Assembly (NCBI RefSeq): GCF_051535235.1
Contig: NZ_JBPPLZ010000001.1
Span: 124,001-188,000 of the forward strand
DNA from: Nitrobacter sp051535235
GTDB taxonomy: Bacteria; Pseudomonadota; Alphaproteobacteria; Rhizobiales; Xanthobacteraceae
Reading direction: 5' to 3'
DNA length: 64,000 nucleotides
In this document: positions 16,507 through 25,155 of the stretch, one piece after another
Layout of the letters: each line of letters begins with the position of its first letter
How positions within the stretch are numbered: position 1 is the first letter of the stretch
Program-made: the position numbers and the translations under genes
Notes under the pieces: generated by a model
Databases searched by the model: none
Told to the model about the DNA's origin: nothing
Seen by the model: the letters and a program-made list of their open reading frames with translations, nothing else

Positions 16507-17052
16507 CTATCGGCCGCTGCCGATTACGGCCCGAACGGTATCGTCCGGGCCAAAATCCTCGGCGCCCTCGACATAAAGTAGCGCGCTCAGCTTCGATCGT
16601 GCGCGATTGACGCGGCTCTTGATGGTGCCGACTGCGCATCCGCAGATCTTCGCGGCATCCTCGTAGGAGAAGCCCGAAGCGCCTACCAGGATCAAGGCTT
16701 CACGCTGATCCTGGGGCAACTTGTCGAGCGCAGCGCGGAATTCCTCGAATTCCAGATGCGCGTTCTGGCTCGGCTGCGATTTCAGCGTTTTCGCATAGCT
16801 GCCATCGGAATCCTCAACCTCACGCCGGCGCTTGCGGTAGTCGGAGCGGAACAGGTTGCGCAGGATCGTGAACAGCCACGCCGGAAGGTTTGAGCCCGGC
16901 TGAAACGAATCGATATTGGCGAGCGCACGAAGCAGGGTTTCCTGCACGAGGTCGTCGGCACGATCGCCGTTCCCGCTCAGCGAAATTGCGAACGCGCGCA
17001 AGTTCGGCACCGATGCCAGAATATCTTCGCGAAGTGAATCGGTGAGAGGCAT
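16507..17052 (-). CDS. ecfG: ECF sigma factor EcfG, general stress response
   Basis: Alternative sigma factor that reads GGAAC...CGTT promoters after release from NepR. 181 residues. Sigma region 2 includes DDLVQETLLRAL and PAWLFTILRNLFRSDYRKRRRE (about 34-78); region 4 includes LDKLPQDQREALILVGASGFSYEDAA and VGTIKSRVNRARSKL. The start overlaps the nepR stop by one base (TAATG) with GGGAGGGAC just upstream, indicating coupled synthesis of sigma and anti-sigma factor. Convergent with the histidine kinase gene. Confidence 0.95.
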   Translation of the reverse strand: MPLTDSLREDILASVPNLRAFAISLSGNGDRADDLVQETLLRALANIDSFQPGSNLPAWLFTILRNLFRSDYRKRRREVEDSDGSYAKTLKSQPSQNAHLEFEEFRAALDKLPQDQREALILVGASGFSYEDAAKICGCAVGTIKSRVNRARSKLSALLYVEGAEDFGPDDTVRAVIGSGR

Positions 17053-17282
17053 TAGTCCCTCCCGCTATTTTTTGCGTCGAAATCGCCCGTGGGATTTATT
17101 TGGGGGTGACTGGGTCCCGATCCATCGAGCTTTCGGATTAACTCCGCAAACCGGTCCGGGACGCCCTGCCTCACGACGTCGTCATACATCGCACGAAGCT
17201 GATGCCCGATTCTGGACTGAATCTCGGCGTTTAGGCCGCCCTTGCCGGGTGATGGCTTTGTATCTTTCATGATCTTGTTCAT
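17052..17282 (-). CDS. nepR: anti-sigma factor NepR
   Basis: Small protein that holds EcfG inactive until phosphorylated PhyR takes it away. From ATG 17282 (MNKIMKDTKP) it has 76 residues; ATG 17270 is an alternative. The core helices are NAEIQSRIGHQLRAMYDDVV and PDRFAELIRKLD, matching NepR. The open frame extends to 17387 but that region lies in the promoter area. First gene of nepR-ecfG. Confidence 0.92.
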   Translation of the reverse strand: MNKIMKDTKPSPGKGGLNAEIQSRIGHQLRAMYDDVVRQGVPDRFAELIRKLDGSGPSHPQINPTGDFDAKNSGRD

Positions 17283-17357
17283 TCCCAACGTTTCAAGGTA
17301 TTGAAAAATCGAGAATTCCCCGTTTGTTAGGCCGTCTTTGCGGAACTCGTGCGGGCT

Positions 17358-17416
17358 AATGCCGTGCCCGAGGTAAAGTTCCTGCATGGCGGAACTTTTG
17401 TCATGCTAAAGCGTAA
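17358..17416. promoter_or_regulatory. divergent GSR promoter region between nepR and phyR
   Basis: Two GGAAC boxes face outward from a perfect inverted repeat AAAGTTCC (17375-17382), 8-nt spacer, GGAACTTT (17391-17398). Rightward: GGAAC (17391), 16 nt, CGTA at 17412. Leftward: GGAAC (17382 back to 17378), 16 nt, CATT. The -35 boxes match the EcfG consensus exactly; each -10 differs by one base from CGTT. This fits autoregulation of both transcripts by EcfG. Confidence 0.65.
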
Positions 17417-17529
17417 ATAACGCAGCGACCGGACGGGCATCCGCCGCGTTGCTCCACGCATGGCCCAATTAAGGATAAAGATGCTGATCCCGCTGTTGTT
17501 GGGGTCTCAATCTCAAAAGGATGGACGGG

Positions 17530-18336
17530 ATGTTTCGATCACAGGTTGTTGCCGAGCATTTGCCGCTCTTGCGACGTTACGCCCGCGCCCTGACGGGAAA
17601 TCAGGCGTCCGGAGATGCCTATGTCGGAGCCATGCTGGAGGCGCTGCTTCAGGATCCAACCGTGCTCGACGAGCGGCACGGACCGCGGGCGGGGCTGTTT
17701 CGGCTGTTCACCCAGATCTGGAATTCGGTGTCGATCAATGGCGGTATCGACGAGGTGCCGGCCCTGGCTCCGACAGAACGGCGGCTGACGAATATCACGC
17801 CGCTGCCGCGTCAGGCGTTCCTGCTCTTGTCGCTCGAAGGTTTCTCCGAGGAGGAAGCGGCGTTCGTGCTGCAGACCAACGTGGCCGAAGTTCGCAGGCT
17901 GAGCGATGTTGCCGGCCGCGAAATGGCGGCGGAAATCGCGACCGACGTGCTGATCATCGAGGATGAGACGTTCATCGCGATGGATCTGGAGAGTCTTGTC
18001 AAGAATCTCGGACACCGTGTGATCGGTGTCGCGCGAACCCATGGCGACGCGATCGCCCTGGCCAAGACCCGGAAGCCCGGTCTCATTCTGGCCGATATCC
18101 AGCTCGCTGACGGCAGCTCCGGACTGGATGCCGTCAACGAACTCCTCCGCGTCGTCGAGGTGCCCGTCGTCTTCATTACGGCCTATCCCGAGCGCTTCCT
18201 GACCGGCGAGAGGCCCGAGCCGGCGTTCCTCATTTCGAAGCCGTTCCAGCCGGCCATGGTTTCGGCGGTTGCCAGCCAGGCGCTGTTCTTCCATCGAAAC
18301 TCGCGCAATCGGGAACCCCGCGCCGCTGCATCCTGA
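17530..18336 (+). CDS. phyR: response regulator PhyR with a sigma-like N-terminal domain
   Basis: Anti-anti-sigma factor of the general stress response. The N-terminal half mimics EcfG (VAEHLPLLRRYARALTG at the start; LPRQAFLLLSLEGFSEEEAA at about 95-115) and captures NepR. The C-terminal receiver (about 140-262) has IIEDE, the phosphoacceptor Asp in LILADIQLADGSSG and the Lys in FLISKPF. ATG 17530 (MFRSQVVAEH) was chosen over ATG 17521 because the AAGGA site at 17517-17521 gives proper spacing only to the former. Divergent from nepR-ecfG. Confidence 0.95.
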   Translation: MFRSQVVAEHLPLLRRYARALTGNQASGDAYVGAMLEALLQDPTVLDERHGPRAGLFRLFTQIWNSVSINGGIDEVPALAPTERRLTNITPLPRQAFLLLSLEGFSEEEAAFVLQTNVAEVRRLSDVAGREMAAEIATDVLIIEDETFIAMDLESLVKNLGHRVIGVARTHGDAIALAKTRKPGLILADIQLADGSSGLDAVNELLRVVEVPVVFITAYPERFLTGERPEPAFLISKPFQPAMVSAVASQALFFHRNSRNREPRAAAS

Positions 18337-18690
18337 CTGGCGCGGCGGCCCTTGGCGGCCGCCCCCCGCGACAGGCTCCACACCATACCGTGCTTGGCCG
18401 TGCTTGCGGTCGGTGTCGCTCGCCAACGGTAAAGAAACTTGCCAAGAAAACGGACGCGGCTGGCATCACCATCAGCCGCGTCCTCGTCGCCGGTCGGGCG
18501 GGCAGGGGGAGGATGACCGGCTGCCCGGATAACGCAAGGACCCCGCGAAGCGTTCCGCTTCGTCTTTTTTCAATTCCGCCGATGAACGATGTCTTGCGAA
18601 CGGCGTTATTGCCTCGCGGTTCTGACCCGCAATCCTGACGCACGGCGTGTGACGTCGTCGCCAGCGAGAGGACAACGGGCGAGGCAAACG
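18337..18690. other. phyR downstream region with two hairpins
   Basis: No gene supported. Contains a hairpin with 11-bp arms GGACGCGGCTG (18452-18462) and CAGCCGCGTCC (18473-18483) without a T run, and the terminator at 18546-18570. Confidence 0.5.
18546..18570 (+). terminator. rho-independent terminator downstream of phyR
   Basis: Stem CGAAGCG (18546-18552) / CGCTTCG (18556-18562), 3-nt loop, followed by TCTTTTTT. It is 210 bp past the phyR stop codon, so phyR may have a long 3' UTR, or the 18452-18483 hairpin ends it first. Confidence 0.7.
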
Positions 18691-19077
18691 ATGTTTCAGG
18701 TATCGACGGCCATTCTTGGTGCGCTGGCGGTAATGGTGCCTCTCGGCGCGATGCATCTTCCCTCGGGGAGCGATCTCGCTGCGCAGCCGGACGCCGCCGC
18801 GGTGGTCAATCGCACCGCCAAGTCCGATCGGGGTTTTGTCAGTTTGAGGACTGTGGAAGGCCGCACCGTTTCCATTCGGCTCGAGAGTTTGCCGGCCGCA
18901 TCGATCGTGATCCAGATTCCCGGAACCGACAGCATGATGGCCAGCGATCGCGGCACCAGCCCGCGCGCCCGTCGCGCACCGGCATCGCAGGCCAGGCGCA
19001 CGATCGCGTGCGAACCGGTGGTCAGCGTTTTGACGGATGTCGCGAAGCAGCTTCAGCCCGGCCGCTGCGTCACCTGA
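18691..19077 (+). CDS. small exported protein of unknown function
   Basis: Not recognised. 128 residues from ATG 18691, with GAGG 9 nt upstream. Hydrophobic N-terminus (MFQVSTAILGALAVMVPLGA) looks like a signal peptide or anchor. The rest is polar, with one Cys in IACEPVVSVL and another in the final GRCVT, which could form a disulfide. The frame continues upstream to 18589 but passes the terminator. Sits inside the stress island with no GGAAC promoter of its own. Confidence 0.55.
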   Translation: MFQVSTAILGALAVMVPLGAMHLPSGSDLAAQPDAAAVVNRTAKSDRGFVSLRTVEGRTVSIRLESLPAASIVIQIPGTDSMMASDRGTSPRARRAPASQARRTIACEPVVSVLTDVAKQLQPGRCVT

Positions 19078-19126
19078 TATTCATTCTTATTGTTGTTATT
19101 CATATCGTGGTCATTCAATTAGGCCG

Positions 19127-19561
19127 TCAAGTGTCGGCGTCGGTTCCGTCCCGGTCGCGCCGGCCTGCGAGCAACCCCAGCGCCAGGCCGCCGATGGCCA
19201 GGATCGGAATCAGCTTTTTGATGCCGACCGTGCGGGCCAACTGAAGTCCTGCCGCCACCACCATCGGATCGGCGAGAAAATTTTGCGCTGTCGCTCTGGT
19301 TTTTTGGGCTGCTCGTTTTTTGATGGCCTTTCGCCGGATCGCATAGATCGCGACCGCGATCACCGCGATCAGGAAAAAGATAGCGGCGCCGGCGAGGCAA
19401 GCCTCGATCAAGCCGTAGTTCTGAAGCACGAAGACAAACGCGGCGGCACATAAAAACACGAGTGTGATGGAGCCTGCGACGGCCGCTACGGCGGCGACGG
19501 AGGCGAGCCGCACAGCGTTGCCCGCGCTTTCCTTAAGGTCATCGATCGCCCGCTGAAACAT
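19127..19561 (-). CDS. small membrane protein of the phage-holin-like/DUF1469-type group
   Basis: 144 residues. Starts MFQRAIDDLKESAGNAVRLA, then two strong membrane helices at about 21-47 and 50-70 and a basic stretch (RRKAIKKRAAQKTRA), then a third hydrophobic segment near 110-130 (KLIPILAIGGLALGLLAG). Lies 106 bp downstream of the ElaB/YqjD-like gene on the same strand, so it probably shares the EcfG-type promoter at 20073-20097. GAGG precedes the ATG. Possibly an envelope stress protein; function unknown. Confidence 0.75.
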   Translation of the reverse strand: MFQRAIDDLKESAGNAVRLASVAAVAAVAGSITLVFLCAAAFVFVLQNYGLIEACLAGAAIFFLIAVIAVAIYAIRRKAIKKRAAQKTRATAQNFLADPMVVAAGLQLARTVGIKKLIPILAIGGLALGLLAGRRDRDGTDADT

Positions 19562-19667
19562 TCAACGCCTCGCCCGGCTCGAAAATCGATTGCTGAAATT
19601 ATTGACAGAATCCGAGCGGCGGCGACAGAACTCGCCGCGGCCCGACCAAACTGAAATCACCGGAGCC

Positions 19668-20036
19668 TCATCGGCGCCAGGTCACGCCGATCAGAAATCC
19701 CAGCCCGATCGCAAGCCCGACCGTTGCGAGAGGACGCTGCTGGATTGCTTCCTCGAGCGTGTCCTCCATCGAGGTTACGGCATTCTGCGCCGCGTCGAGC
19801 GCCGCGTTGCCACGCTCCGTCACATCGGAGAGGACGGAGTCGACATTGGCTCTGGCCTGCTTGTAGCCGCGGCGCGCCTGCTTTTTGGCAGAGCCGGTCA
19901 ATGTACCGAGCGCATCGGAGACCTGGTCTGCCAGGGCGGAGATATCGTTTTTCACGGCGGACAAATCCTTCTCAAGGCGGTCGTATGTTGCTTTATCGGT
20001 CAAGTTCTTCATCGCTTCCTCATCATCGCTCGCCAT
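19668..20036 (-). CDS. ElaB/YqjD/DUF883-family protein
   Basis: 122-residue amphipathic coiled-coil protein with a C-terminal membrane anchor (RPLATVGLAIGLGFLIGVTW) ending in RR. Relatives in Escherichia coli tie inactive ribosomes to the membrane in stationary phase; that role is inferred here only from family. Middle section has heptad-like stretches (YDRLEKDLSAVKNDISALAD). GGAG lies 6 nt before ATG 20036. A perfect EcfG-type promoter ends about 37 bp upstream, making this a likely general stress regulon gene. Confidence 0.85.
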   Translation of the reverse strand: MASDDEEAMKNLTDKATYDRLEKDLSAVKNDISALADQVSDALGTLTGSAKKQARRGYKQARANVDSVLSDVTERGNAALDAAQNAVTSMEDTLEEAIQQRPLATVGLAIGLGFLIGVTWRR

Positions 20037-20072
20037 CCAACGCTCCTGAAAACTGCTGGGATATGAGCAACC

Positions 20073-20097
20073 AACGTGTCGTCGCGGCTTAAGTTCC
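20073..20097 (-). promoter_or_regulatory. EcfG-type promoter (GGAAC-16-CGTT)
   Basis: On the minus strand GGAAC (20097-20093) and CGTT (20076-20073) are separated by exactly 16 nt, a full match to the alphaproteobacterial general-stress consensus, upstream of the ElaB/YqjD-like gene. Expected transcription start near 20066. Confidence 0.8.
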
Positions 20098-20471
20098 TCG
20101 ACAGCATGACCTGCCCGTCAGGCAGTTTCTGTTGAGTCCGCCTCTGTTCGACGATGCTTGGCGGTGAGGGCTGCGATGGGAAGCTGCGGTAAAAGCCGCA
20201 TCGATTTATGCAAATAGGTTTTCGAACGAAGCATGTCCTCGGCCCGACCGGAGGAGAGAGATACCGGCTTCCGCGAGGAAAATGCGCCCAGACAACGCTC
20301 TGGAGATTCTGATTGAATCAGAAGCGGAAAGGCTTCGGCTGGCGCGTCCCCTCGCCGCGCATCACGCGCCTTTCGGTGGAACTTTCAGGCCTTGTCTGGA
20401 TTGCCTCGCGCGCCAATGTCGCGAGGGCGCTTCTCCGTCCTGAATCTTGCGATCAATTTGGAGAGCCAACA
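20098..20471. other. intergenic region with family II repeat
   Basis: Holds the repeat at 20219-20336. A GGAAC at 20377 is followed 16 nt later by GATT rather than CGTT, so it is at best a weak promoter for the small protein at 20472. No other gene seen. Confidence 0.45.
20219..20336. repeat. dispersed palindromic intergenic repeat, family II copy 2
   Basis: Aligns by eye along its whole length with 4801-4917: TTTTCGAACGAAGCAT, TCCTCGG, GATACCGG, GAGGAAAATGCG, and a terminal hairpin TTCTGATT/AATCAGAA. Confidence 0.75.
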
Positions 20472-20627
20472 ATGCTGATCAGCGTCCTGATTACGTTCTT
20501 CATCGTTGTTCTTGTGCTGTACTTCATCAGCGTGGCGCCGCTGGACGTCCGCGGCAAGCAGATCGCCAGCGTCGCCGTTATCGTGCTCGGTGTCGTCTCA
20601 GCGTTGAAGTATCTTCCGATATTCTGA
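20472..20627 (+). CDS. 51-residue two-helix membrane protein
   Basis: Not recognised. MLISVLITFFIVVLVLYFIS forms one membrane helix, APLDVRGKQ a short polar loop, and IASVAVIVLGVVSALKYLPI a second. Start at ATG 20472 is supported by GGAGAG 8 nt upstream; the frame extends upstream to 20313 through repeat DNA and was not used. Small hydrophobic proteins of this sort are common near stress-response genes, but no function can be given. Confidence 0.6.
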   Translation: MLISVLITFFIVVLVLYFISVAPLDVRGKQIASVAVIVLGVVSALKYLPIF

Positions 20628-20659
20628 GGCCCCACGTCGGCGCCTTGGACAAGCAGATT

Positions 20660-20681
20660 TCCCCGGCGGTCACGCCGGGGA
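20660..20681. terminator. possible terminator stem between convergent genes
   Basis: TCCCCGGCG (20660-20668), loop GTCA, CGCCGGGGA (20673-20681). No T run on either side, so termination is uncertain. Lies 29 bp beyond the malate synthase stop codon. Confidence 0.35.
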
Positions 20682-20709
20682 CATTCATCTCGATCGCGTC
20701 GATCGCCGG

Positions 20710-22911
20710 TCAACCGTCAGCCGCCGTCTTTCCTTGCGCCGTGCCCCTCGCCTTACCCCCCGCTTTGGCCTCGCGCCTGCGCCCGGTCAGGATGTATTCG
20801 GTGTAGCCGTTCGGTTGTTCGCGTCCCTTGAACACCAGATCGCACGCCGCCTGGAAGGCGACACCGTTGAATTCCGGCGCCATTGGTTTGTAGAGGGGAT
20901 CGCCGGCGTTCTGCCCGTCGACGACGGCGGCCATGCGCTTGAGCGATTGCATCATTTCGTTCCCGGTGACGACGCCCTGATGCAGCCAGTTCGCCAGATG
21001 CTGGCTGGAGATGCGTAGCGTGGCGCGATCCTCCATCAGTCCGACGTCGTGAATATCGGGCACCTTCGAACAGCCGACGCCCTGATCGATCCAGCGCACG
21101 ACATAGCCGAGAATGCCCTGGCAGTTGTTGTCGATCTCCTGTCTCACATCGTCGGGTGCCCAATTCGACTGCGACACCGGAAGGGTGAGGAGGTCGGCAA
21201 GTTTCGCCCGACGGCCGCCGGCTTTCAGCTCCTGCTGGCGTTTCAACACATCGACCTGATGATAGTGCAAGGCGTGCAGTGTCGCCGCCGTGGGCGAAGG
21301 TACCCATGCAGTGGTGGCGCCGGATTGTGGGTGGCTGATTTTCCGCGCCAGCATGTCGGCCATCCTGTCGGGCGCCGCCCACATGCCCTTGCCGATCTGG
21401 GCGTGGCCGGGCAGACCGTCGATCAAACCGATGTCGACGTTCCAGTCCTCGTACGCCTGCATCCAGGGCTGCGCCTTCATCTCGCCCTTGCGGATCATCG
21501 GTCCCGCTTCCATCGAGGTATGGATCTCGTCGCCGGTGCGATCGAGGAAACCGGTGTTGATGAAGCAGATGCGTTTTGCGGCCACCTGGATGCAGGCCTT
21601 GAGGTTGACGGTGGTGCGACGTTCCTCGTCCATGACGCCAATTTTGAGTGTGTTCTCGGGCAGCGCCAACATGGTCTCGACCCGGGCGAGCAGTTCGCAG
21701 GTCAGCGCGACCTCGTCGGGACCGTGCATCTTCGGTTTGACGATGTAAGCCGAGCCGGTCCGGCTGTTTTTCGTTTTCGAGGTGCCGTTGAGATCGTGAA
21801 TCGCGAGCAGGCCGGACACCGCCGCGTCGAGCATGCCTTCCGGAATGTCGGCGCCGTCCCTGTCGAGCACTGCGTCGGTAAACATGTGATGGCCGACGTT
21901 GCGAATGAGAAGCAGGCTGCGCCCGTGCAGCCTTAGCTCGCCGCCGTCAGGCGCGGTGTAGACCCGATCGGCGTTAAGGGCGCGCGTAATGGTCTTGCCG
22001 CCCTTCCTGAATGTATCCGTGAGCGTGCCGTTCATCAGGCCGAGGACGTTGCGATAGACCAGTACCTTGTCGTCGGCATCGACGGCGGCGACGCTGTCCT
22101 CCATGTCGAGAATGGTGCTGACGGCGGCCTCAAGGATCACGTCGGCGATGCCTGCGGCATCGTCCTTGCCAATGGCGTGGCTGCGGTCGACTTGAATCTC
22201 GATGTGCAGGCCGTGGTTCACCAGCAGGATCGCGGACGGCGCGCTCGCATCGCCCCGATAGCCTGCGAATTGCGATATCGACGTCAAGCCGGTCTCGCTG
22301 CCGTTACGGAGTCTCGTCTTTAACGCTCCATCGGTCACGACGTATCCCACGACATCGGCATGGCTGCCGGTCGCAAGCGGTGCGGCCTGATCGAGGAACG
22401 CCTTGGCCTTCGCGATCACCTTGTCGCCGCGCGCCTTGTCGTAGCCTCTGGCCTCGCCGGCGGCGTGCGGGATGGCGTCGGTACCGTACAATGCGTCGTA
22501 AAGGCTGCCCCAGCGCGCATTGGCGGCGTTCAGCGCGTAACGCGCGTTGGTCAGCGGCACCACCAGTTGCGGCCCGCAGATCTTTCCGATCTCCTCATCG
22601 ACATCAGCGGTTTCGACCGCATGAGTCTCCGGCTCCGGCTGCAGATAGCCGATCTCTTTCAGGAACGCGGTATAGGCTTTAATGTCGAACGGATGACTTC
22701 TGTTGGCGCGATGCCATCCGTCGATCTTCGCCTGCAGCGTGTCGCGTATCGCCAGCAGTTCCCGGTTTTTCGGTCCAAGATCGTGGACGATGGCGGCCAA
22801 TCCGGCCCAGAAGGCATCCGGCGAAATGCCGGCCCCGGGCGTGGCCTCTTTCTCGATAAAATCGAACAGGACCGGCACGATTTTCAGTCCGTGAGCGTCA
22901 ATGCGGGTCAT
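20710..22911 (-). CDS. glcB: malate synthase G
   Basis: Condenses glyoxylate with acetyl-CoA to malate (glyoxylate shunt, glycolate use). 733 residues, the usual size of the G isoform rather than the roughly 530-residue A isoform. Recognisable stretches: GLKIVPVLFDFIEKEA at the start, TILDMEDSVAAVDADDK, MHGPDEVALT, GVMDEERRTTVNLKA, INTGFLDRTGDEIHTSM and GKGMWAAPDRMADML. Isocitrate lyase is not in this window. Confidence 0.96.
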   Translation of the reverse strand: MTRIDAHGLKIVPVLFDFIEKEATPGAGISPDAFWAGLAAIVHDLGPKNRELLAIRDTLQAKIDGWHRANRSHPFDIKAYTAFLKEIGYLQPEPETHAVETADVDEEIGKICGPQLVVPLTNARYALNAANARWGSLYDALYGTDAIPHAAGEARGYDKARGDKVIAKAKAFLDQAAPLATGSHADVVGYVVTDGALKTRLRNGSETGLTSISQFAGYRGDASAPSAILLVNHGLHIEIQVDRSHAIGKDDAAGIADVILEAAVSTILDMEDSVAAVDADDKVLVYRNVLGLMNGTLTDTFRKGGKTITRALNADRVYTAPDGGELRLHGRSLLLIRNVGHHMFTDAVLDRDGADIPEGMLDAAVSGLLAIHDLNGTSKTKNSRTGSAYIVKPKMHGPDEVALTCELLARVETMLALPENTLKIGVMDEERRTTVNLKACIQVAAKRICFINTGFLDRTGDEIHTSMEAGPMIRKGEMKAQPWMQAYEDWNVDIGLIDGLPGHAQIGKGMWAAPDRMADMLARKISHPQSGATTAWVPSPTAATLHALHYHQVDVLKRQQELKAGGRRAKLADLLTLPVSQSNWAPDDVRQEIDNNCQGILGYVVRWIDQGVGCSKVPDIHDVGLMEDRATLRISSQHLANWLHQGVVTGNEMMQSLKRMAAVVDGQNAGDPLYKPMAPEFNGVAFQAACDLVFKGREQPNGYTEYILTGRRREAKAGGKARGTAQGKTAADG

Positions 22912-22987
22912 GTCGGAGGTCTCACGCGAAACAGCGACGAGGCTGTCTCAAGGCGGCTTGCAAAAATTTGGCGTCTATCGCCTTTGA

Positions 22988-23084
22988 GAGCATGGTCCCG
23001 AAAGGTGGGAACCGGTTTTCGGATATGATCATGCTCAATCAAAAAGCTAGAGTCTAATCCAACGAAGTTGGATCAGACTCTAGC
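22988..23084. repeat. two-hairpin dispersed repeat, family I copy A
   Basis: First hairpin from GAGCATG ... GAACCGGTTTTCGG ... CATGCTC, linker AATCAAAA, second hairpin GCTAGAGTCT ... AGACTCTAGC around GTTGGAT. Close copies at 46744-46844 and 58374-58477. Lies between malate synthase and cysNC. Confidence 0.9.
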
Positions 23085-23203
23085 GCCAAAGCCGGCGTCG
23101 TGCGCCCCTACAAAAGGTGAATAATCCCATTGAAAAACCAAACGACCGCCGCGATACAACTCGCGGCGGTCATCCACGTCCAGCGCCTGCGGGATTCGCA
23201 GGC

Positions 23204-25129
23204 TCAGATGTTGGCGGCGACGTCGGTCAGTTCATCGAACAGGATGCCGGTGCTGATCAGCATCTGCTCGATCTCGCCAGCGGCCTCAGCCACCGTGCGT
23301 GATGATGTATCGATCGTCAGTTCCACCGATTCCGGCGGCTGATAGTCGTTGCCGATGCCGGTAAATCCGTGCAGCACGCCCGCGCGCGCCTTGGCGTAAT
23401 GCCCCTTCGGGTCGCGGCTCTCGCAAACATCAGCCGGCGTTGCGACGTAGACCTCTCGGAAGGCGGAATCGGCGATGCGCCGTGCCGCGGCGCGATCCTC
23501 GCGCGACGGCGAGACCGCGGCCACGATCGCAACATGGCCGTTGCGCGCGAGATGGGCAGCGACTTCCGCCAGCCGACGGATGTTTTCAGCACGGTCCTGC
23601 GGCGAAAAGCCGAGATCGCCGTTCAGTCCGGCGCGCAACGTGTCGCCGTCGAGCAGGATCGGCGAGCCGCCATCGCCGAACAGTTTTCGCTCCAGCGCGC
23701 GCGCCAGCGTCGATTTCCCCGAACCGGGCAATCCCGTCAGCCAGACTACCGCGCCGTTGTGACGATAACGCGCGGAGCGCTCATCCGGACGCAGCGCCGA
23801 TTCCACCGGCACGATATCGACCGGCACCGCGCGCTGTCCCGCATCGACGCTGAGAACAAGGCCGCCGCCGGCGATACGTCCCTGGACCTCGATCACAAGG
23901 CGGCCGGTGCGGGGATTGTCGACGTAAGGATCAGCGGCGAGCGGCTGCGCCAGCGAGATGTCGATTTCGCCGACATGATTGCGCGCGATCGCCTTGGCCT
24001 CGGCGCTCGACAGTTCGCCCGGATCGACTGCCTTCTCGATGGCGACGACGACGGCGCGGGTTTCCTTGTTGCCGAGCCGGAGCAGAATGGATGCGCCGGC
24101 CGCGAGCGGGGTCTCGTGCAGCCAGAAGATGCGCGCGCGAATCCGCCGCGTATCGCGCGGCGCCGACCCGACATGGGCGATGACGTCGCCGCGCTCGACA
24201 AACAGTTCGCGGTCGAGCGTGATGCCGACGGACCGTCCAGCGCTTTGCGCGACAGTCGGACTTGACGGCCAGCCTTCGATGCTGCGGATCTTCGCGATCT
24301 TGCCGGCCGGCATGATGACAATCTCATCGCCCGCGGCCAGGCCGCCCGACTCGATGCGGCCGGCGACAATGCGCCGATCGTCGAACTTGTAGATCGCCTG
24401 AACCGGCAGGCGCAACGCCAGTTCGTCCAGCGGACGCGCTGGTTGCAGCGCGTCGAGAGCCTCGACCACGGTCGGCCCTTTGTACCATGCAATCTTCGCG
24501 GTGCGGTCGGCAACGCCGTCGCCGTCTCGGGCGGAGATCGGAATCACCGCCGTCGGCGCGAGGCCAAGGCCGGTCAGGTGCGCGGTAATCTCGTCGCGTA
24601 TCGCGCCGAAGCGTTCCGCGCTGAAATCGACGCGGTCCATCTTGTTGACGACGACCGCGACCTGTTTGACGCCGAGCAGATGCAGCAGATAACCGTGTCG
24701 CCGGGTCTGGTCGCGCACGCCTTCGAGCGCGTCTATGATCAGCACCGCGCCATCGGCCTGCGCCGCGCCGGTGATCATGTTGCGCAGGAATTCGGCGTGG
24801 CCGGGCGCGTCGATCAGCACCACGTCGCGCGAACGGGTGCGGAAGCGAATTTGCGTGGTGTCGATGGTGATGCCCTGATCGCGCTCGGTCTGCAGCGCAT
24901 CCAGCAGGAACGACCATTCGAACGGCATGCCGCGCCGGGTGCTGACGGCTTTCAGCATCTCCAGCTTGCCATCGGGCAGGCTGCCGGTCTCGTGCAACAG
25001 CCGTCCGACCAGCGTCGATTTGCCGTGGTCGACGTGACCGACGATGACGATGCGGACCTGCGGACGTGTCGTGCCGTTCGGTGTCGCGAGGACGGTGTTC
25101 GGTGCGATGGTGGGGGCGATCATATTCAT
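23204..25129 (-). CDS. cysNC: bifunctional sulfate adenylyltransferase subunit 1 / adenylylsulfate kinase
   Basis: CysN-CysC fusion (NodQ-like), 641 residues. The N-terminal GTPase drives ATP sulfurylase with CysD: GHVDHGKSTLVGRLL at about 31-45, DAPGHAEF and NKMDRVDF. Elongation-factor-like barrels follow. The C-terminal APS kinase begins about residue 455 with P-loop GLPGSGKSTLARALE and LDGDTLRAGLNGDLGF and makes PAPS. Located 26 bp after cysD on the same strand. Having both APS kinase here and a Cys-rich reductase (CysH at 27.6 kb) suggests a branch: reduction of APS directly and PAPS for sulfation. Confidence 0.95.
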   Translation of the reverse strand: MNMIAPTIAPNTVLATPNGTTRPQVRIVIVGHVDHGKSTLVGRLLHETGSLPDGKLEMLKAVSTRRGMPFEWSFLLDALQTERDQGITIDTTQIRFRTRSRDVVLIDAPGHAEFLRNMITGAAQADGAVLIIDALEGVRDQTRRHGYLLHLLGVKQVAVVVNKMDRVDFSAERFGAIRDEITAHLTGLGLAPTAVIPISARDGDGVADRTAKIAWYKGPTVVEALDALQPARPLDELALRLPVQAIYKFDDRRIVAGRIESGGLAAGDEIVIMPAGKIAKIRSIEGWPSSPTVAQSAGRSVGITLDRELFVERGDVIAHVGSAPRDTRRIRARIFWLHETPLAAGASILLRLGNKETRAVVVAIEKAVDPGELSSAEAKAIARNHVGEIDISLAQPLAADPYVDNPRTGRLVIEVQGRIAGGGLVLSVDAGQRAVPVDIVPVESALRPDERSARYRHNGAVVWLTGLPGSGKSTLARALERKLFGDGGSPILLDGDTLRAGLNGDLGFSPQDRAENIRRLAEVAAHLARNGHVAIVAAVSPSREDRAAARRIADSAFREVYVATPADVCESRDPKGHYAKARAGVLHGFTGIGNDYQPPESVELTIDTSSRTVAEAAGEIEQMLISTGILFDELTDVAANI

Positions 25130-25155
25130 CGGAAAACGCTCGATTTCGAGTCAGG

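Noticed and set aside
20377..20402. GGAAC box upstream of the 51-residue membrane protein
   Set aside because: Followed by GATT, not CGTT, at the right distance; not enough for an EcfG promoter.
21049..21936. 295-residue plus-strand frame opposite malate synthase
   Set aside because: Antisense shadow; malate synthase G motifs on the other strand are clear.
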